DNA of 64,000 nt from Gallionella sp. (lineage in GTDB: Bacteria > Pseudomonadota > Gammaproteobacteria > Burkholderiales > Gallionellaceae): assembly GCA_030682375.1 (NCBI GenBank), contig JAUXOL010000016.1:392577-456576 (forward strand), written 5' to 3'. The notes under the pieces were generated by a model, which worked only from the letters and a program-made list of their open reading frames with translations, was not told where the DNA came from and did not search any database. Below, one piece after another: positions 9,890-22,049 of the stretch; position 1 is the stretch's first letter, and every line of letters begins with the position of its first letter. Position numbers and translations under genes: made by a program.

Positions 9890-10402
9890 TCATCTATGCG
9901 CCTGTTGCAGATGCACTGCCCCATGCTTGTGCACTGGCAGATAGCGCGCCAGCTCGTTGAGCGCCATCGTATACACCTCGCGCTTGAATTCGATCACGGC
10001 GTTGATATCCAGCCAGTAATCGTTCCAGCGCCAGGCATCGAACTCGGGATGCTCGCAGGCACGCAAGCAGACATCACAATCACGTCCGACCAAGCGCAAC
10101 AGGAACCAGATCTGCTTCTGCCCGCGATAGCCGCCGCGCGACTCGCGCTTGCTCCAGCTCTGCGGAACCTCGTAACGCATCCAGTCGCGGGTGCGCCCGA
10201 GTATCCTCACATGCTCCGGCAACAGCCCGACTTCCTCGTGCAACTCGCGGTACATCGCCTGCTCCGGGGTCTCGCCGTGCTGTATGCCGCCTTGCGGAAA
10301 CTGCCACGCGTGCTGTCGCACCCGCTTGCCCCAGAACACCTGATTCCTGTCATTCGTGATAATGATGCCGACATTCGGGCGGTAGCCGTCTCGGTCTATC
10401 AT
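9890..10402 (-). CDS. rppH: RNA pyrophosphohydrolase (Nudix)
   Basis: 170 residues. It removes pyrophosphate from mRNA 5' ends, starting RNase E-dependent decay. [17 protein letters not shown] and WQFPQGGI are diagnostic of the family. The Nudix box runs from [11 protein letters not shown] to REL.EEVGL, with the catalytic glutamates present. It is divergent from proS, a frequent arrangement in betaproteobacteria. Confidence 0.96.
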   Translation of the reverse strand: MIDRDGYRPNVGIIITNDRNQVFWGKRVRQHAWQFPQGGIQHGETPEQAMYRELHEEVGLLPEHVRILGRTRDWMRYEVPQSWSKRESRGGYRGQKQIWFLLRLVGRDCDVCLRACEHPEFDAWRWNDYWLDINAVIEFKREVYTMALNELARYLPVHKHGAVHLQQAHR

Positions 10403-10546
10403 TTGCTGCTCTATCCGGTTAATTTCAATGGCCGGATTCTTTCACATTTCCACCCTATTTGAAAGCAAATCAGCCTCCGCGGTACCGGATGAGGCGCATT
10501 CCCTGTAAAATCGCGCCCTCACAATTTCTGCCCGGATCGTAACATC

Positions 10547-12247
10547 ATGCGCGTTTCGCAATTCTTCATCTCTACCCTCAAGGAAGCCCCCTCCGAAGCC
10601 GAACTGCCCAGCCACAAGCTGATGATGCGCGCCGGCTATATCAAAAAGCTGGCCAGTGGCCTGTACACTTGGATGCCGCTAGGCCTGCGCGTGCTGCGCA
10701 AGGTGGAGAACATCGTGCGCGAAGAGATGGACCGCAGCGGCGGCATCGAACTGCTGATGCCCGCAGTGCAACCCGCCGAGTTGTGGGAAGAGACCGGGCG
10801 CTGGGCGGTATTCGGCCCGCAGATGCTGAAGATCAAGGACCGGCACGACAACCTGTTCTGCTTCGGCCCGACCCACGAGGAAGTCATCACCGACATCGCG
10901 CGCCGCGAGATCCGCAGCTACCGCCAGTTGCCGGTGAACTTCTACCAGATCCAGACCAAATTCCGCGACGAGGTACGCCCGCGCTTCGGCGTGATGCGCG
11001 CGCGCGAGTTCATGATGAAGGACGCCTATTCCTTCCACGCCGACTACGCCAGCCTGGAACAGACCTACCGTGTGATGTACGAAACCTATAGCCGCATCTT
11101 CACCCGCCTGGGCTTGCAGTTCCGTGCGGTCGCGGCGGACACGGGCGCTATCGGCGGTTCCGGCTCGCACGAATTCCATGTGCTGGCCGACGCCGGCGAG
11201 GACGCGCTGGCATTCTGCCCGGATTCGGACTACGCGGCCAACGTCGAACTAGCCGAAGCGGTCGCGCCAGACGCGCCGCGTGCAGCCGCGACACAGCAGA
11301 TGCAAAAGACCATCACCCCCGGCCAGAAGACCATCGAAGAAGTCGCCGCGTTCTTCAGCACCTCCGCGCAACATGTGCTGAAGGCTATCGCCGTAATGAC
11401 CCACGAAAACGAGTTCGTGTTGTTGCTATTGCGCGGCGACCATACGCTGAATGAGATCAAGGCCAATAAGGTGCTGGGCGAGTTTCGTTTCGCCAGCGAC
11501 GACGAGATCCATCGCAACATGAACTGCCGCGCCGGCTACATCGGGCCGGTGGGCAGCCAGGTACGCATACTGATCGACCGCACCGCCACCGCGCTGAGCG
11601 ACTTCATCTGCGGCGCGAACGACGACGGCTTCCACTACACCGGCGTGAATTTCGGCCGCGACGTTCATCTGGACGAGGCCAGCGTGCATGACCTGCGCAA
11701 CGTCGTCTCCGGCGACGCCTCGCCCGACGGCAAGGGCTCGCTGGAGATCTGTCGCGGCATCGAAGTCGGCCACATCTTCCAGTTGCGCACCAAATACGCC
11801 GAGGCGCTGAGCGCGACCTTCCTCGATGCACAGGGCAAGACTCAGGTCATGGAAATGGGCTGCTACGGCATCGGCGTGTCGCGCATCGTCGCTGCGGCGA
11901 TCGAACAGAACTTCGACGAGCGCGGCATCACACTGCCGTCCGCGATGTCCCCGTTCCAGCTCGCCATCGTGCCTATCGGCATGGGCAAGAGCGAGGCGGT
12001 GCGCGAAGCCGTGGAACGACTGTATGCGGAATGTGTCTCAGCAGGTATCGAAGTATTGCTGGATGACCGCGACGAACGGCCCGGCGTGATGTTCGCAGAC
12101 ATGGAGCTGATCGGCATCCCGCACCGCATCGTGGTCGGCGACCGAGGCCTGAAAGAAGGCAACATCGAATATCAGGGACGACGCGATGCGGCCGCGCAGG
12201 CCGTTCCCTTGCAAAGCGCGCTGGAGTTCGTACAATCGAGACTATGA
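10547..12247 (+). CDS. proS: prolyl-tRNA synthetase
   Basis: 566 residues, class II synthetase of the bacterial type with the editing insertion. It begins [20 protein letters not shown]. Motif 2 falls around [19 protein letters not shown]. The INS editing domain is about 225-390, and motif 3 lies near [17 protein letters not shown]. The C-terminal anticodon-binding domain ends in the window. Its stop overlaps the next gene by 4 bp (ATGA). Confidence 0.98.
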   Translation: MRVSQFFISTLKEAPSEAELPSHKLMMRAGYIKKLASGLYTWMPLGLRVLRKVENIVREEMDRSGGIELLMPAVQPAELWEETGRWAVFGPQMLKIKDRHDNLFCFGPTHEEVITDIARREIRSYRQLPVNFYQIQTKFRDEVRPRFGVMRAREFMMKDAYSFHADYASLEQTYRVMYETYSRIFTRLGLQFRAVAADTGAIGGSGSHEFHVLADAGEDALAFCPDSDYAANVELAEAVAPDAPRAAATQQMQKTITPGQKTIEEVAAFFSTSAQHVLKAIAVMTHENEFVLLLLRGDHTLNEIKANKVLGEFRFASDDEIHRNMNCRAGYIGPVGSQVRILIDRTATALSDFICGANDDGFHYTGVNFGRDVHLDEASVHDLRNVVSGDASPDGKGSLEICRGIEVGHIFQLRTKYAEALSATFLDAQGKTQVMEMGCYGIGVSRIVAAAIEQNFDERGITLPSAMSPFQLAIVPIGMGKSEAVREAVERLYAECVSAGIEVLLDDRDERPGVMFADMELIGIPHRIVVGDRGLKEGNIEYQGRRDAAAQAVPLQSALEFVQSRL

Positions 12248-12927
12248 AAATGGGATACGGGACACGCGATTCAAGATACAGGGAGCAGCAGACGCATGCG
12301 CCCCTGCGTCATGCTGTCGCCCCCCTTCTGGCGTTGTTGCTGTTCGCCTCCGGCGCATACGGCGGCGCGCAACGCGAAGAATCGCTGTCGGCCAGCGTGC
12401 GCGCTGTGCTTCAGCACAGCGTCTCCGACCTTGCATCCCCCAGACTGGCCTTTGCCAACAAATACGATGCCGATGCGTGGCTGAACGAGATGTCGAAACG
12501 ACTGCAGAAGCGCATGCCGGACGCGGAAGCCCGCCTCGACTTCCTGCGCACGGTTCATTACGAAGCGACTCGCGCCGGGCTGGACCCGCAACTGGTGCTG
12601 GGCTTGATCGAAGTGGAAAGCGGCTTCAAGAAATATGCCGTGTCGCGGGTAGGCGCGCGCGGCTACATGCAGGTGATGCCGTTCTGGGTGAGATATATCG
12701 GCGCCAATGACCACAACCTGTTCCACCTGCGCACCAACCTGCGTTACGGCTGCACCATCCTGCGCCACTACGTGGACATCGAGAAGGGTGACCTGTATCG
12801 CGCGCTAGGCCGCTACAACGGCAGCCTGGGCCGCCCAGAATACCCTAATCTGGTGCGCGCCGCCTGGCACAACCACTGGTCGATACCGCGCAGGACGGCA
12901 AGCAACGTTTATCCTGCCGCCAGTTAG
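12244..12927 (+). CDS. periplasmic lytic transglycosylase (SLT domain)
   Basis: 227 residues. An N-terminal hydrophobic export signal (about 24-42) is followed by a helical region and an SLT domain with [15 protein letters not shown] (the Glu of ESGF is catalytic), [12 protein letters not shown] and a terminal YNGSLG. It cleaves peptidoglycan glycan strands. It overlaps proS by ATGA and its end overlaps the convergent tlpA-like gene by 4 bp. Confidence 0.9.
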   Translation: MKMGYGTRDSRYREQQTHAPLRHAVAPLLALLLFASGAYGGAQREESLSASVRAVLQHSVSDLASPRLAFANKYDADAWLNEMSKRLQKRMPDAEARLDFLRTVHYEATRAGLDPQLVLGLIEVESGFKKYAVSRVGARGYMQVMPFWVRYIGANDHNLFHLRTNLRYGCTILRHYVDIEKGDLYRALGRYNGSLGRPEYPNLVRAAWHNHWSIPRRTASNVYPAAS

Positions 12928-13382
12928 TTGAGCTTCTTGTTCTTGATGTAGGTCTCGACGCTGACGCGCGTCAGCTCTCCGGCCTGATGACTGACCAGTT
13001 CACCATCAGGGGCGTACAGATAGCTGGTCGGCAGCACTTCCACCGCACCGATCTGCGCCGACATCTTGCGATCTCCCTGCACCAGCGGATAGCTGATACC
13101 GCTCTTGCCGGCGAACTCGGCGACCGAAGCCCGCGTCGAATCCAGCGCCACACCGATCACCACCAGGTCTTTATCCTTGTGCGCATCGTGCAAGGCGATA
13201 AGCTCGGGTATCTCGGACAGGCAGGGCGGACACCAGGTCGCCCAGAAATTGACCAGCACCCACTTGCCGCGATAGTCTGCCAGCTGATGCGTCTTGCCGG
13301 ACATGTCCTGCAGCGTGAAGCCGGCGGCACCGGCTGAAACGGACGCCGCCAGCAACGCGCAAAGCAACAACCAGCGGCTCAT
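12924..13382 (-). CDS. TlpA/ResA-type periplasmic thioredoxin
   Basis: 152 residues with a signal peptide (1-20) and an AhpC/TSA-Redoxin fold (FTLQDMSGKTHQLADYRGKWVLVNFWATWCPPC). The WCPPC active site is typical of TlpA/ResA proteins that reduce apocytochrome c or other exported thiols. VLPTSYLY gives the cis-Pro loop. Its ATG directly follows the TAG of the upstream YqhA gene, so the two are co-transcribed. Confidence 0.9.
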   Translation of the reverse strand: MSRWLLLCALLAASVSAGAAGFTLQDMSGKTHQLADYRGKWVLVNFWATWCPPCLSEIPELIALHDAHKDKDLVVIGVALDSTRASVAEFAGKSGISYPLVQGDRKMSAQIGAVEVLPTSYLYAPDGELVSHQAGELTRVSVETYIKNKKLN

Positions 13383-13961
13383 CTAGTGCCCATGTTTTTC
13401 GTTGGCCTTGTCTTCTACTGCAGCTGCGCCGTGACCGCCGCCCTCGGAGGCATGGGTGAAATACAGCGCGATGGCGATCAGTGCGATCGCGGCGCCGAAA
13501 TAGACCAGATCCAGCGGCGTACTCATCTCCATGCTCAACGATTCTTCGAACAGAGTGACGATCATGATCATCAGAATCACCTTGGCCAGACGCGACTTCA
13601 GGTCGTCCAGATTATTGACCACCAGGATAGCACTGGATGCCTTGGTGCCATGCGCCTGATCGATGTCGCTGATGAACAACTCATACATGCCCAGCGAGAA
13701 GATCAGCATCACCGTTGCCAGCAGATAGCCGTCCACCACTTCGACGACATGCGATACCGTCGCATCGTGCAACGCCTTGCGCGCCTCGGCGGTCAGGCTG
13801 GAATCGGCGTAATGCAAGGCATGACTGAACAGGTTCAAGACATCTACTGTTGCCATGTAGAAGATTGCGATACCGGCCAGCAGGCTGCCTACCACCGCCG
13901 TCAGCACGATAAAACGGCTGTTCCACAACGTGCCCTCGAACAATCTTTCCAGCAAACCCAT
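13383..13961 (-). CDS. YqhA/UPF0114 family membrane protein
   Basis: 192 residues from ATG 13959-13961 with AGGAG; the longer frame upstream has no such site. LFEGTLWNSRFIVL and SIGMYELFI-like (here SLGMYELFI) are typical of UPF0114. About four membrane segments and a His-rich tail. The molecular function of the family is not established. Confidence 0.88.
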   Translation of the reverse strand: MGLLERLFEGTLWNSRFIVLTAVVGSLLAGIAIFYMATVDVLNLFSHALHYADSSLTAEARKALHDATVSHVVEVVDGYLLATVMLIFSLGMYELFISDIDQAHGTKASSAILVVNNLDDLKSRLAKVILMIMIVTLFEESLSMEMSTPLDLVYFGAAIALIAIALYFTHASEGGGHGAAAVEDKANEKHGH

Positions 13962-14039
13962 GTCGTACTCCTGACTATAAAAATAACGATAAAAACGTCG
14001 CGCATTAAAACGTAAATGGACGATCGCGCGCAAGCTGTA

Positions 14040-15244
14040 TCAGGCAGGACTACGGGAAAATAGTTCCTGCAGACTGATATCGGCACTCTGTTCGAGCCGG
14101 GCTGCACTGTCTGTCAGCCACTGCAACAACGGATCCCCATCATGCACCATCGGCAACGAGGCCAAGTCCAGCACGAACAGCCGCAGCAATTCGGCGGTGC
14201 GGATATGCCCCGCATCGCGCATCATCAACCAGCCATCACCCTTGACCTTGCGGATCATGTCTGCCCGCTCCAGTTGGGCGAGTAACGCTTCCAGCGCGTC
14301 GTACGACAGATGCAACGATCGGGACAATTCCGGCAGGCTGCTCACCCGTCCCTCGCGCAAACCTGCCGTCATCGTCTGCAGCACGCGTAAGGCATCCAGC
14401 AATTGGGCGGCCGGCGTCGCATGCGTCGTCATCGGCGTGCGCCAATACGACAACGAAGCGGCGATCACCGCACCGATCAGTATCGACAGCCAGGACAGGT
14501 ATATCCACATCAGAAAGATCGGCACGCTGGCGAATGCGCCATACACCAGCTTGTAGGTCGGGAAATGGCTTACGTAGTAGCCGAAGGCACGGTTCATCGC
14601 CTCGAACGCCAGCGCGGCCACCAGAGCCCCTATCATCGCGTGAGACCGGGACACATGCCGGTTGGGGACGAAATAGAACAGCATCGCAAAGGCTAGCCAG
14701 GTCAGCAGCACCGGCAACAGCTTCAGCACACCGACGCCGAATATCGGCACATGCCTGACATAGCCCATCGACAGGCCGACCAGCCATGAAGTCAGCGCAA
14801 GACTCGCACCGACCAGCAGCGGCGCAAGCGTCAACGCGGCCCAATGTATGACCAGCCGCTTGAACAAAGGACGGTGTGCCGTCACGCGCCAGATCGTATT
14901 GAACGCATGCTCTATCGTCAGCAGCAGAGACATCGCGGTGAGCGCCAGCAATGCTATGCCCAGTGCGGTGAGGCGCATCGCGCTGTCGGTGAACTGCTGC
15001 ACGTACTGCGTGATCACCTTGCTGGCGATATCCGGCATCAGGTTGCCGACAAGGAAGCGCTTGATCTGCGAGGAATAATCCTCAAAAACAGGAAAGGCGG
15101 AGAATAGCGTCAACGCGATGGTGAACAGCGGCACCAGCGACAGCAGCGTGGTGAAAGTCAGGCTGGCGGCGATTTGCGCGCAACGGTCCCGACTGAAGCG
15201 CTCGGCGATGAAATGCATGAAGTCGGCGAAGTCGCGACTATTCT

Positions 15245-15251
<7 letters not shown>
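14040..15251 (-). CDS. YihY/BrkB family inner-membrane protein
   Basis: 403 residues. It begins MQKNSRDFADFMHFIAERF and has about six membrane helices in the first 280 residues, with AASLTFTTLLSLVPLF and YGAFASVPIFLMWIYLSW, hallmarks of the YihY (formerly 'ribonuclease BN') family. A cytoplasmic winged-helix-like tail follows (about 290-403). The family is not a nuclease; its role is unknown. It is divergent from wrbA across only about 30 bp. Confidence 0.88.
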
Positions 15252-16575
<1,324 letters not shown>

Positions 16576-16583
16576 CGTTTCCA

Positions 16584-16620
16584 AACGAAAAAGGCACGGA
16601 GTCACCGTGCCTTTTTCGTT
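16584..16620. terminator. bidirectional rho-independent terminator
   Basis: A 16-bp perfect stem (AACGAAAAAGGCACGG) around a 5-nt loop, with T-runs in both directions. It lies between the HugZ-like gene and the convergent pentapeptide gene. Confidence 0.93.
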
Positions 16621-16634
16621 TACAGCGGAATCAC

Positions 16635-17657
16635 TTAACGCTTTCTGGCTTTCGTCGCCGGCTCAGCCATTACAGGCTCAGCCCTTTCCTGCACGACCGG
16701 CTCAGTCTTTCTTTCCGGCATGCAGCTGCTGTTGTTCACCGTGCCATTCGGCATCACCGTGTTGCAGAACGTCGCGCCGGTCAGCGTCGCATCGGCGATG
16801 TTCGCGCCGGTCAAGTCCGCATCGGTCAGGTCGGCATTCAACAGAATCGCACCGGTCAAGTTGGCGCGCTCCAGCTGCGCGCCGCGCAGCATCGCTTTGT
16901 TCAGGTTGGCATCGGTCAGATTAGCCTGAGACAAATTGGCGCGAGTCAGGTTGGCTCGCACCAGATTCGCCTCGGTCAGGTTGGCCTTGCCGAGATTCGC
17001 CTTGAACAGATTGGCCTGCGCCAGATTGCCCATATACAACTGTGCGCCGGAAAGGTTGGCGGAACCCAGATTGGCTTCGGCCAAGGCTGCATTCAGGCAA
17101 ACGCTACGCGGCTGAATCACGCAACCGTTGATCGCGCCTTCGACAGATTCAGCCGGCTCCGATTTGGCGGTCTTTTTCTCCGGGCAGTTCGCACCGCTGT
17201 TCACAATGCCGTTCGGCATGATCGTGCGGCAGAACGTGGCCTTGACGAACTTGGCGTTCTCGATCTCGGCATCGCTCAGATCGGCGTCAGTCAGGTTGGC
17301 CCCGGAAAGGTTCGCGCCCTTGAGTTTGGCGCCGCTCAGGTTAGTACCGGTGAAATTGGCGCCGGTGAGATCCGCGTTATACAGCGTGACATCGCTCATA
17401 TCGGCTTCAGTGAAATTGCCGCCCATCAGCTTGCCATGATAGATGTTGGCACCTTTGAGGTTGGCCTTGGAAAAATCCGACTTGCTCAAGTCGCCTTCGA
17501 CCAGCTGCGCCTCATGCATATCCACTCCGGGGTGACTCTTGCCGGACAGTTCGGCATGCGGGCATTGCGATTTCGGAATGATCCAGCAGTCAGCCCAGCC
17601 GGCATTGGCGAACAACGCGCCAAAAAGGAACATGCTACCCAACAGAATTTTCTTCAA
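16635..17657 (-). CDS. exported pentapeptide-repeat protein
   Basis: About 340 residues. The start is a TTG at 17655-17657, placed 5-7 nt after GGAGG; a second in-frame TTG at 17667-17669 lies within that site and is less likely. A signal peptide (to ANAGWA) is followed by two blocks of A(D/N)LxX pentapeptides forming right-handed beta-helices. Each block ends alike (ATFCRTIMPNG then Cys; ATFCNTVMPNG then Cys), showing an internal duplication. Periplasmic or surface location is likely; the function is unknown. Confidence 0.88.
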   Translation of the reverse strand: MKKILLGSMFLFGALFANAGWADCWIIPKSQCPHAELSGKSHPGVDMHEAQLVEGDLSKSDFSKANLKGANIYHGKLMGGNFTEADMSDVTLYNADLTGANFTGTNLSGAKLKGANLSGANLTDADLSDAEIENAKFVKATFCRTIMPNGIVNSGANCPEKKTAKSEPAESVEGAINGCVIQPRSVCLNAALAEANLGSANLSGAQLYMGNLAQANLFKANLGKANLTEANLVRANLTRANLSQANLTDANLNKAMLRGAQLERANLTGAILLNADLTDADLTGANIADATLTGATFCNTVMPNGTVNNSSCMPERKTEPVVQERAEPVMAEPATKARKR

Positions 17658-17678
17658 GACAGCCTCCAAATGGAATTC

Positions 17679-17707
17679 AAAAAAAACGGCGCACGATACA
17701 TGCGCCG
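17679..17707 (-). terminator. rho-independent terminator of leuA
   Basis: On the minus strand a CGGCGCA/TGCGCCG stem with a 7-nt loop is followed by eight T residues. It lies 29 bp past the leuA stop. Confidence 0.85.
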
Positions 17708-17735
17708 CTATAAGAGACCGACTTGTCTGAAAAGT

Positions 17736-19271
17736 TCACACCTGCGGGTGCGCCCGCTCCCCTGAACTATGCAACTTGTTGAGCGCATTGAGATAAGATT
17801 TTGCGGAGGCGACGACGATATCGGTGTCCGCGCCCTGCCCGTTGACGATACGCCCCCCCTTGGACAAACGCACCGTAACCTCACCCTGCGCGTCAGTGCC
17901 GCTGGTGATGTTGTTCACCGAATACAACAACAGCTCGGTACCGCTGTGCACGATCTGTTCGATTGCCTTGAATGTCGCATCCACTGGCCCGCCGCCCTGC
18001 ATCTCGGCGCTCGCCTCCTCGCCGCCGACGCTCAGCGTGACCTGCGCCTTGGGCAGGATGCCGGTCTCGGAATGTGCGCGCATGGCGACGAGGCGGAAAT
18101 GTTCGCAGAATTGCGAGACGAATTCGTCGCTGACCAGCGACTGCAGATCCTCGTCGAATATCTCCGACTTCCGGTCCGCCAATTCCTTGAAGCGCGCGAA
18201 TGCGGCGTTCAATGCTTCTTCGCCGTCGAGCACGATGCCGAGTTCCTGCAAGCGGGTGCGGAACGCATTGCGGCCGGAGAGCTTGCCCAGAGTCAACTTG
18301 TTCGTGCTCCAGCCCACATCCTCGGCGCGCATGATCTCGTAGGTCTCGCGATGCTTGAGCACACCGTCCTGATGGATGCCGGACTCGTGCGCGAACGCGT
18401 TCGCGCCGACGATGGCCTTGTTCGGCTGCACCGGATAGCCTGTGATGCTGGACACCAGTTTTGAGGTCGGCACGATCTGCGTGGTGTCGATGCGCGTGTC
18501 GCAGGTGAAGATGTCGCGGCGCGTCTTCACCGCCATCACGATCTCTTCCAGCGAAGCGTTGCCCGCCCGCTCGCCCAAGCCGTTGATGGTGCACTCCACC
18601 TGACGCGCGCCGTTCATCACCGCCGCCAGCGAATTCGCCGAGGCCATGCCCAGATCGTTGTGGCAATGCGTGGACCAGATCACCTTGTCCGCATTCGGCA
18701 CGCGGGCGATCAACTGCTGGAAGCGCTCGCCCCACAACGCCGGGACGCTGTAGCCGACGGTGTCCGGCACGTTGAGCGTCGTAGCGCCCGCCTTGATCAC
18801 CGCATCGAACACGCGCACCAGGAAGTCCATCTCGGAACGAACCGCATCCTCGGCAGAGAACTCCACATCGTCGGTATATTCCAGCGCCCACTTCACCGCC
18901 TGCACCGCGCGCTCGACGACCTGATCCTCGGTCATGCGCAACTTGTGCTGCATGTGGATAGGACTGGTCGCGATAAAGGTGTGGATGCGCCCGCGCTTGG
19001 CCGGTTTGATCGCCTCGCCGGCGCGGCGCACGTCGTTCTCGCTGGCGCGCGCCAGCGAACACACGGTTGAATCCTTGATGGTCTCGGCGATCGCATGGAT
19101 CGCATCGAAATCGCCCGGACTGGCCGCGGCGAAGCCCGCCTCGATCACGTCCACGCCCAGCTTCTCCAACTGGCGAGCGATGCGCAACTTCTCTTCCTTG
19201 GTCATCGAAGCGCCCGGGCTCTGCTCGCCGTCGCGCAAGGTGGTGTCGAAAATTATCAATTTGTCTGTCAT
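17736..19271 (-). CDS. leuA: 2-isopropylmalate synthase
   Basis: 511 residues, full length. It condenses acetyl-CoA with 2-oxoisovalerate, the first step of leucine synthesis. [16 protein letters not shown] is the HMGL-like catalytic start; HCHNDLGMA and ESGIHQDG provide metal and substrate contacts. The C-terminal leucine-binding regulatory domain is about 385-511. A Leu-rich leader ORF and promoter lie upstream, suggesting attenuation on top of feedback control. Confidence 0.97.
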   Translation of the reverse strand: MTDKLIIFDTTLRDGEQSPGASMTKEEKLRIARQLEKLGVDVIEAGFAAASPGDFDAIHAIAETIKDSTVCSLARASENDVRRAGEAIKPAKRGRIHTFIATSPIHMQHKLRMTEDQVVERAVQAVKWALEYTDDVEFSAEDAVRSEMDFLVRVFDAVIKAGATTLNVPDTVGYSVPALWGERFQQLIARVPNADKVIWSTHCHNDLGMASANSLAAVMNGARQVECTINGLGERAGNASLEEIVMAVKTRRDIFTCDTRIDTTQIVPTSKLVSSITGYPVQPNKAIVGANAFAHESGIHQDGVLKHRETYEIMRAEDVGWSTNKLTLGKLSGRNAFRTRLQELGIVLDGEEALNAAFARFKELADRKSEIFDEDLQSLVSDEFVSQFCEHFRLVAMRAHSETGILPKAQVTLSVGGEEASAEMQGGGPVDATFKAIEQIVHSGTELLLYSVNNITSGTDAQGEVTVRLSKGGRIVNGQGADTDIVVASAKSYLNALNKLHSSGERAHPQV

Positions 19272-19354
19272 GTCAAAAGCTCCATCGCGGATAGGTTTAA
19301 CCTGCGCAACCGTTCAGGTTGTCGCGCACATTGCATCGGATTGTGTGTGGGAGA

Positions 19355-19435
19355 TTAGCGCGCGCCGCGCAGCAGCAGCGCAGCCAGCAGGCTGAACGTG
19401 GAATGAAGCAACGCGATGTAGGTAGAGAAGTGCAT
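19355..19435 (-). CDS. probable leucine leader peptide upstream of leuA
   Basis: A 26-codon ORF beginning MHFSTYIALLHSTF with seven Leu codons, five of them within seven codons (LLAALLL), ending RGAR and TAA 84 bp before leuA. It lies 7 nt after a TATATT -10 box, so it would be translated from a leaderless end. Leu-codon clusters just before a leu gene are the mark of transcription attenuation. The spacer to leuA holds an AACCTG/CAGGTT hairpin. The symbol is left empty because no homologue could be compared. Confidence 0.6.
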   Translation of the reverse strand: MHFSTYIALLHSTFSLLAALLLRGAR

Positions 19436-19442
19436 GGGCGCA

Positions 19443-19471
19443 AATATAGCGGCTTTGCCGGGGCGGCGCAA
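19443..19471 (-). promoter_or_regulatory. sigma-70 promoter of the leuA transcript
   Basis: On the minus strand: TTGCGC (19466-19471), a spacer of exactly 17 bp, TATATT (19443-19448). The predicted start point is at or next to the leader ATG. Confidence 0.6.
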
Positions 19472-19506
19472 ATTTTTATAGAAGCCTCGCAACCGCTAAT
19501 TTGCTG

Positions 19507-19767
19507 TCAATTCAACAGCGGATGATCCTTGGGCAATTGCTTCGAATACCAGATCGCCAGCTTGTGGCGCAGCGTCTGCTCGGCGACCTGATCTTCCGGC
19601 AGCGGCTGTATGACCTTGTCGTGCACCAGCAGGCGATAGATATACAGCAGCTTTTCGCTGGCCGAATCGGTCGGCTCGAACTCGACCACGCCCCGCCCTT
19701 CGGCATACTTCACGCCCGCGAGCAGCGCCTCCTTGAACAAGGCGTTCTCGTTCTTCAGTTTCTTCAT
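19507..19767 (-). CDS. small conserved protein (DUF5062-like)
   Basis: 86 residues from the ATG at 19765-19767 with AAGGAGAG; a longer frame upstream lacks such a site. It begins MKKLKNENALFKEALLAGVKYAEGR and looks helical and soluble. The N-terminal pattern resembles DUF5062 proteins as remembered; the family call is tentative and the function unknown. Confidence 0.7.
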   Translation of the reverse strand: MKKLKNENALFKEALLAGVKYAEGRGVVEFEPTDSASEKLLYIYRLLVHDKVIQPLPEDQVAEQTLRHKLAIWYSKQLPKDHPLLN

Positions 19768-19931
19768 GGCGCTCTCCTTATGAATGACGTTGGCGGCATC
19801 GCCGTCTTGAAATGCATCCGACCCCATTCTGCGCCTATTCGGCGATTTCCTGAAGCGACGAACAGCGCGCAGAGGAAGCGCCACACTCCGCCGCCACCCG
19901 ATACCGCTCCGCGTGATGATAGAATCCGGCC

Positions 19932-20951
19932 ATGCTCAACGAACGCGCCCAGATTCTGCTCAAGACCCTGATGGAACGCTACATCAGCGACGGTCAACCG
20001 GTCGGTTCTCGCGTCCTGCAACAGTACTCCGGTCTGGAAGTCAGCTCTGCGACGATACGCAACGTGATGGCCGATCTCGAGGACCTCGGTCTGGTCAGCA
20101 GCCCTCACACCTCCGCCGGACGCATCCCGACCGGCATGGCCTACCGGCTGTTTCTCGACACCATGCTGGTGACCAAGCCGCTGGACGGCGCACGCATCCA
20201 GCAACTGGAACACCAACTGCAGCCGGATAACCCCTCGCGCCTGATCGCCCAGGCCTCCAACATCCTGTCCGAGCTGACACAATTCGCTGGCGTGGTGGCA
20301 TCGCCCCGGCGCGAAGCGGTCACGGTGCGCCAGATCGAGTTCCTGCGGCTGGGCGAGAAGCGCGTGCTGCTGATCATCGTGATGCCGGACGGCGAGGTGG
20401 AGAACCGCGTGCTGCTGACCGAGAAGGACTACAGCCAGTCGCAACTGACCGAGGCCGGCAACTTCCTGAACCAGAATTACATCGGCTGCAGCTTCTCGCA
20501 GATGCGCGAAAAATTGCGCGGCGAGCTGCACCAGTTGCAACGGGACATGAGCGCGCTGATGGCCGCAGCGCTGGCCGCGGGCGACGAGGCCGCGGCAAAG
20601 AAGGCGGACGACTATGTGATCAGCGGCGAGCACAAGCTGCTGAGCGTGCATGACCTGTCCACCGACATGAACCGTCTGCGCGGCCTGTTCAACCTGTTCG
20701 AGCAGAAGACCGAACTGATGCAGTTGCTGGAAGCGGGCCGCAAAGGACAGGGCATCCACATCTTCGTCGGCGCCGAATCCGGCCTCGCCTCGCTGGAAGA
20801 ATGCAGCGTCATCACCGCGCCCTACTCCGCCGACGGCGAAGTGGTCGGCACACTGGCCGTGGTCGGCCCGAAACGCATGGACTACCAGCGCGTGATACCG
20901 ATAGTGGACATCACCGCAAGACTACTGGGCAACGCCCTTTCACAGAACTGA
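19932..20951 (+). CDS. hrcA: heat-inducible transcription repressor HrcA
   Basis: 339 residues. It represses chaperone operons at CIRCE elements and is tuned by GroE. The N-terminal winged helix (about 1-75: [41 protein letters not shown]) is followed by a GAF-like dimerisation core. No CIRCE element was seen here. A TAGAAT box ends 6 bp before the ATG, so its message may be leaderless. hemH follows 7 bp later. Confidence 0.96.
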   Translation: MLNERAQILLKTLMERYISDGQPVGSRVLQQYSGLEVSSATIRNVMADLEDLGLVSSPHTSAGRIPTGMAYRLFLDTMLVTKPLDGARIQQLEHQLQPDNPSRLIAQASNILSELTQFAGVVASPRREAVTVRQIEFLRLGEKRVLLIIVMPDGEVENRVLLTEKDYSQSQLTEAGNFLNQNYIGCSFSQMREKLRGELHQLQRDMSALMAAALAAGDEAAAKKADDYVISGEHKLLSVHDLSTDMNRLRGLFNLFEQKTELMQLLEAGRKGQGIHIFVGAESGLASLEECSVITAPYSADGEVVGTLAVVGPKRMDYQRVIPIVDITARLLGNALSQN

Positions 20952-20958
20952 AAATCTT

Positions 20959-22047
20959 ATGAGCTACCAGACCGAACCCGCATTCAACCACGGCACACCG
21001 GAGAAGACCGGCATCCTGCTGGTCAACCTCGGCACGCCGGACGCGCCGACGACACCGGCGGTGCGCACCTACCTGAAAGAATTCCTGAGCGATCCGCGCG
21101 TGGTGGAGATACCGCGTGCGATCTGGTGGCTGATCCTGAACGGCATCATCCTCAACACGCGCCCGAAGAAATCCGCGGCGAAGTATGCGTCGGTCTGGAT
21201 GAAGGAAGGTTCGCCGCTACGCGTCCATACCGAGAAACAGGCCGTGCTGCTGCAAGGCTACCTGAGCCAGCGCACCAAGGCACCGTTCGTCGTGGAATAC
21301 GCGATGCGCTACGGCAACCCGTCTATCCCGTCCGTGCTGCGCAAGCTGAAGGAACAGAACTGCCAGCGCATCCTGGTCGTACCGATGTATCCGCAATATG
21401 CGGCGAGCACCACCGCGACTGTCACCGACATCGTGTACCGCGAGTTGCAGCAGATGCGCAACACACCGGCGATCCGCACCATCAAGCATTTCCACGACCA
21501 TCCCGGCTACATCAAGGCGCTGGCCGGTAGCATCAACGATTACTGGATGAAACACGGCCGCCCGGAAAAGCTGCTGATGAGCTTCCACGGCCTGCCGCGC
21601 TACACGCTGGAGAAAGGCGACCCCTACCATTGCGAATGCCGGAAGACCGGCCGCTTGCTCGCACAGGAACTGGGCTTGAAGCCGGAGCAATACGCCGTCA
21701 GTTTCCAGTCGCGCTTCGGCCGCGCCGAATGGCTGCAGCCCTACACCACCGCGACGCTGAAGGAACTCGGCAAACAGAAGACCAAGCGCGTCGATGTGGT
21801 CTGCCCCGGCTTCGTCGCCGATTGCCTGGAGACGCTGGAGGAGATCGCGCAGGAAGGCAAAGAGGACTTCCAGCATGCGGGCGGCGGCGAATACCACTAC
21901 ATTCCCTGCCTGAACGAGCGCGACGACTGGATGCATGCACTGACCGACCTCGTCATGGACAACCTGCAAGGCTGGCTGGCCGAAACCGACGCGGCCGCAC
22001 TCGAGCAGGGACGATTGCACGCGCTGGCGATGGGAGCGAAGAGCTGA
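20959..22047 (+). CDS. hemH: ferrochelatase
   Basis: 362 residues. It inserts Fe2+ into protoporphyrin IX, the last step of protohaem synthesis. Visible marks: [14 protein letters not shown], the SFHGLPR loop with the catalytic His, [14 protein letters not shown] (here [17 protein letters not shown]) and [15 protein letters not shown]. It supplies haem for the many cytochromes encoded in the window. The next gene starts 3 bp later. Confidence 0.97.
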   Translation: MSYQTEPAFNHGTPEKTGILLVNLGTPDAPTTPAVRTYLKEFLSDPRVVEIPRAIWWLILNGIILNTRPKKSAAKYASVWMKEGSPLRVHTEKQAVLLQGYLSQRTKAPFVVEYAMRYGNPSIPSVLRKLKEQNCQRILVVPMYPQYAASTTATVTDIVYRELQQMRNTPAIRTIKHFHDHPGYIKALAGSINDYWMKHGRPEKLLMSFHGLPRYTLEKGDPYHCECRKTGRLLAQELGLKPEQYAVSFQSRFGRAEWLQPYTTATLKELGKQKTKRVDVVCPGFVADCLETLEEIAQEGKEDFQHAGGGEYHYIPCLNERDDWMHALTDLVMDNLQGWLAETDAAALEQGRLHALAMGAKS

Positions 22048-22049
22048 GC

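Noticed and set aside
17893..19062. 389-residue minus-strand frame inside leuA
   Set aside because: Frame-shifted reading of leuA, which is complete with all motifs.
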